NCBI RefSeq assembly: GCF_007859315.1
Contig: NZ_VOHA01000009.1
Span: forward strand, 62,001 to 126,000
DNA length: 64,000 bases
DNA from: Reyranella sp. CPCC 100927
GTDB lineage: Bacteria; Pseudomonadota; Alphaproteobacteria; Reyranellales; Reyranellaceae
Direction of reading: 5' to 3'
Shown in pieces: positions 62,132 to 64,000 of this stretch. A program made the position numbers and the translations under genes. The notes below the pieces were generated by a model. That model saw nothing but the letters and a program-made list of their open reading frames with translations, was not told the origin of the DNA and made no database searches. Numbering within the stretch: position 1 is the stretch's first letter; each line of letters opens with the position of its first letter.

Positions 62132-63295
62132 TTACGACCGGCGCAGCCCGTTCAGCTGGCCCACGACATCGAGCAGGATATGCGCGGCGTCTTCCATCTG
62201 TGCGACCGGGACGGACTCGTTTGCCGCGTGCCCCTGGACGCCGGAGCCGGGCCCGAAATTGATGATCTCGATGCCGTCGTCGGCGAAATAGCGGCCGTCG
62301 CTGACGCCGGTGGCGTTGAGGAACCGGGCTTTCCGGCCGGTGCGCGACCTGATGGCGGCTTCGAGAGCGCCGACGCCGGCGCCGTTCTCGGGCGCGAAGA
62401 AGCCGTTGGTGCCGGTGAGGAACTCGACCTTGTAGCTGGCGCGCGGTTCGCCGGCGGAATCGGCGACCTTTTTCAGCTCGGCAAAGGCCGTCTTGACCCG
62501 CTCGGTCGGCAGCAGGCGGCGATCGATTTCGACAGTGCAGGCACTGGGCACGACATTGGTGTTGTGGCCGCCATGGAACATGCCGACATTGACCGTCGAC
62601 TTCATCGCGCCGGACGTTCGCTTGCGCAGCGCGCGGTCGTAGAACGCCTGCAGCGCCCCGACCAGGCGCATCATGCGCAGGATGGCATTGTCGCCGGCGG
62701 CGGGATTGCCGGCGTGCGCCGCCTTGCCTGACGTGGTGATGCGGGCCCACATCACGCCGCGCTCGGCGACGATGAGCTGGTTCTCGGTCTGCGCGCCCAG
62801 GATCAGCACGTCGGGCTTCACCTTGCGCGCCGCGCGCAGGAATTCCATCCCGTTGGGACCGAGATTTTCCTCGTCGGCGACGAAGGTGAAAACCACCTCG
62901 CCCTGCACCGGCCCGCCGCACCGGGCGATCTCCTCGGCCAACCACAGCTGCACGGCCATGCTGCCTTTGCAGTTGCCGGCGCCCAGGCCGTAGACCAGCC
63001 CGCCCTTGTGTACGGCCTTGAACGGATCGGTCTTCCAGTTGCCGCGTTCACCGACGCCCACCGTATCGACATGGGCGTTGAACACGGTGCTCGGGCCCTT
63101 GGTCGAGCCTTTCAGGCGCGCCACGACGTTGTCGACGCCCTTGACCTTGCGCACGACCTCGACCTTGTAGCCCGCCTTCCTCAGGCGCCTGGCCGCATAG
63201 GCGCAGATGTCGACACTCTCGCCGGGCGGGTAGGGGCTGGGGATCGCGACCAGGTCGGACAGGATGCCGACGAGCGGCTTGGCGAGCGCGGGCAT
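62132..63295 (-). CDS. M20-family peptidase (ArgE/DapE/CPG2-like)
   Basis: The 387-residue enzyme begins MPALAKPLVGILSDLVAIPS. Metal and catalytic motifs are STVFNAHVDTVGVGERGNWK, GLGAGNCKGSMAVQLWLAEE, FTFVADEENLGPNGMEFL and FGPGSGVQGHAANESV. It hydrolyses N-acyl amino acids or small peptides. GAAGGA lies 6 bases before the ATG. The upstream gene on the same strand, 15 bp away, is a carbamoylase-family amidase, so both probably act in one degradative route. Confidence 0.92.
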   Translation of the reverse strand: MPALAKPLVGILSDLVAIPSPYPPGESVDICAYAARRLRKAGYKVEVVRKVKGVDNVVARLKGSTKGPSTVFNAHVDTVGVGERGNWKTDPFKAVHKGGLVYGLGAGNCKGSMAVQLWLAEEIARCGGPVQGEVVFTFVADEENLGPNGMEFLRAARKVKPDVLILGAQTENQLIVAERGVMWARITTSGKAAHAGNPAAGDNAILRMMRLVGALQAFYDRALRKRTSGAMKSTVNVGMFHGGHNTNVVPSACTVEIDRRLLPTERVKTAFAELKKVADSAGEPRASYKVEFLTGTNGFFAPENGAGVGALEAAIRSRTGRKARFLNATGVSDGRYFADDGIEIINFGPGSGVQGHAANESVPVAQMEDAAHILLDVVGQLNGLRRS

Positions 63296-63310
63296 TCGGA
63301 ATCCTTCGTC

Positions 63311-64000
63311 TCAACGGTTTGCAAGTCGTACCAGCGCCTCGACCAGCACGCGCGTGCCGGCGGCAAGATCGGACGGCGTCGCGTTCTCGATCTCGTTGTG
63401 GCTGACGCCGCGCTCGCAGGGCACGAAGACCATGCCGGCGGGGCACAGCGCCGCGATATGCATGGCGTCGTGGCCGGCGCCCGAGGGCATGTCCATGTTG
63501 CTGAAGCCCTGGCGCTGCGCTGCATCGCGCACCAGGCCGATCACGCCAGGATCGAACACCGTCGGCGCCACCGACGTCAGGCGCTCGATGGTGGCGGTGC
63601 AGGGGGCTGCCTTGCTGGCGACGATCGCGCGCAGTTTGGTTTCGTGCGCCTCCAGCACCTCCATCGACGGATGGCGCATGTCGATGGTGAAGCTCACGCG
63701 GCCGGGCACGGTGTTGGGCGAGCCGGGCAGCACGTCGACACGCCCGATGGTGAACCGCAGCGTATCGTCGGCATCGCGCGTGGCGTCCTGCATGGCGCCG
63801 GCGATGGCGACGGCGGCGACGAAGGCATCCTTGCGTGCGGCGCGCGGCGTGGTGCCGGCATGCGCTTCATCGCCCAGGATCTCGACCATGAAGCGGCGGC
63901 TGCCCTGGATGCCGGTGACGACGCCGATGGTCGTCCTGGCATCTTCCAGCCGTGGGCCCTGCTCGATATGCGCCTCGACATAGCCGTCGAGCGCGAAGCC
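63311..64000 (-). CDS. Zn-dependent hydantoinase/carbamoylase-family amidase, 5' end outside window
   Basis: The open frame runs off the right edge; about 229 residues are visible. They include AHIEQGPRLEDARTTIGVVT, DEAHAGTTPRAARKDAFVAA, MPSGAGHDAMHIAALCPAGM and GVSHNEIENATPSDLAAGTR, the C-terminal half of the M20-type carbamoylase/allantoate amidohydrolase family. It resembles the enzyme at 25136. It is upstream of the M20 peptidase gene, 15 bp apart, in the same operon. Confidence 0.9.
   Translation of the reverse strand, partial: GFALDGYVEAHIEQGPRLEDARTTIGVVTGIQGSRRFMVEILGDEAHAGTTPRAARKDAFVAAVAIAGAMQDATRDADDTLRFTIGRVDVLPGSPNTVPGRVSFTIDMRHPSMEVLEAHETKLRAIVASKAAPCTATIERLTSVAPTVFDPGVIGLVRDAAQRQGFSNMDMPSGAGHDAMHIAALCPAGMVFVPCERGVSHNEIENATPSDLAAGTRVLVEALVRLANR

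Overview
The window is GC-rich (roughly two thirds G+C) bacterial chromosome, densely coding on both strands. The gene complement (SOS cassette imuA-imuB-dnaE2 behind a GAAC-N7-GAAC LexA box, NdvA/ChvA-type glucan exporter, Bug/TTT and TRAP receptors, CoA-thioester catabolism, several MarR and Lrp regulators) points to a free-living alphaproteobacterium, probably a soil or rhizosphere member of the Rhodospirillales/Hyphomicrobiales. Genus cannot be fixed from the sequence alone. No rRNA, tRNA, CRISPR array, integrase or transposase was seen.

Layout. 1-2.5 kb: a DUF3987 ATPase-like protein that runs off the left edge, then an orphan Phd-type antitoxin. 2.5-9.5 kb: a DNA-repair block on the minus strand (HhH-GPD endonuclease, dnaE2, imuB, imuA) under LexA. 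9.6-14.2 kb: acyltransferase, recQ, flavin monooxygenase. 14.2-22.2 kb: CoA-linked catabolism (Bug receptor, BKACE, CitE-like lyase, MaoC hydratase), a MarR regulator with a shared GTAT-N6-ATAC operator, a second Bug receptor, a crotonase. 20.3-26.4 kb: a TRAP transporter with its own MarR, then a tandem D-/L-carbamoylase pair. 26.5-31.5 kb: nitroreductase, a 49-residue membrane peptide, a 1046-residue proline-rich peptidoglycan-binding membrane protein, phenylalanine hydroxylase with a divergent Lrp regulator. 32-39.4 kb: small metabolic genes and regulators. 39.4-45.5 kb: a broken small gene, the NdvA-like exporter, uraD and a NitT/TauT-type ABC importer. 45.4-52.6 kb: a homodimeric-E1/transketolase-like enzyme with divergent Lrp, AraC, MuiA-like and DUF3592 proteins. 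52.7-57.5 kb: an unknown gene of different base composition, acyl-CoA ligase, an M91-like zinc metallopeptidase, a two-helix K+ channel, a peptide-deformylase-like protein lacking metal ligands. 57.5-64 kb: amidohydrolase, NYN-LOTUS protein, a predicted pseudokinase with a peptidoglycan-binding tail, an M20 peptidase, and a partial carbamoylase that runs off the right edge.

The most unusual signals are: (1) short palindromic intergenic repeats inserted in frame inside four neighbouring DNA-repair genes (endonuclease, dnaE2, imuB twice, imuA), with conserved sequence resuming on each side; (2) a kinase-fold membrane protein with every catalytic signature altered, joined to a peptidoglycan-binding domain, and a second protein in the window with the same membrane-plus-PG-binding layout; (3) an M91-like HExxH protein beside a K+ channel; (4) a deformylase homologue with two of three metal ligands replaced; (5) a repeated GTAT-N6-ATAC operator linking a MarR regulator to two flanking catabolic or uptake units.
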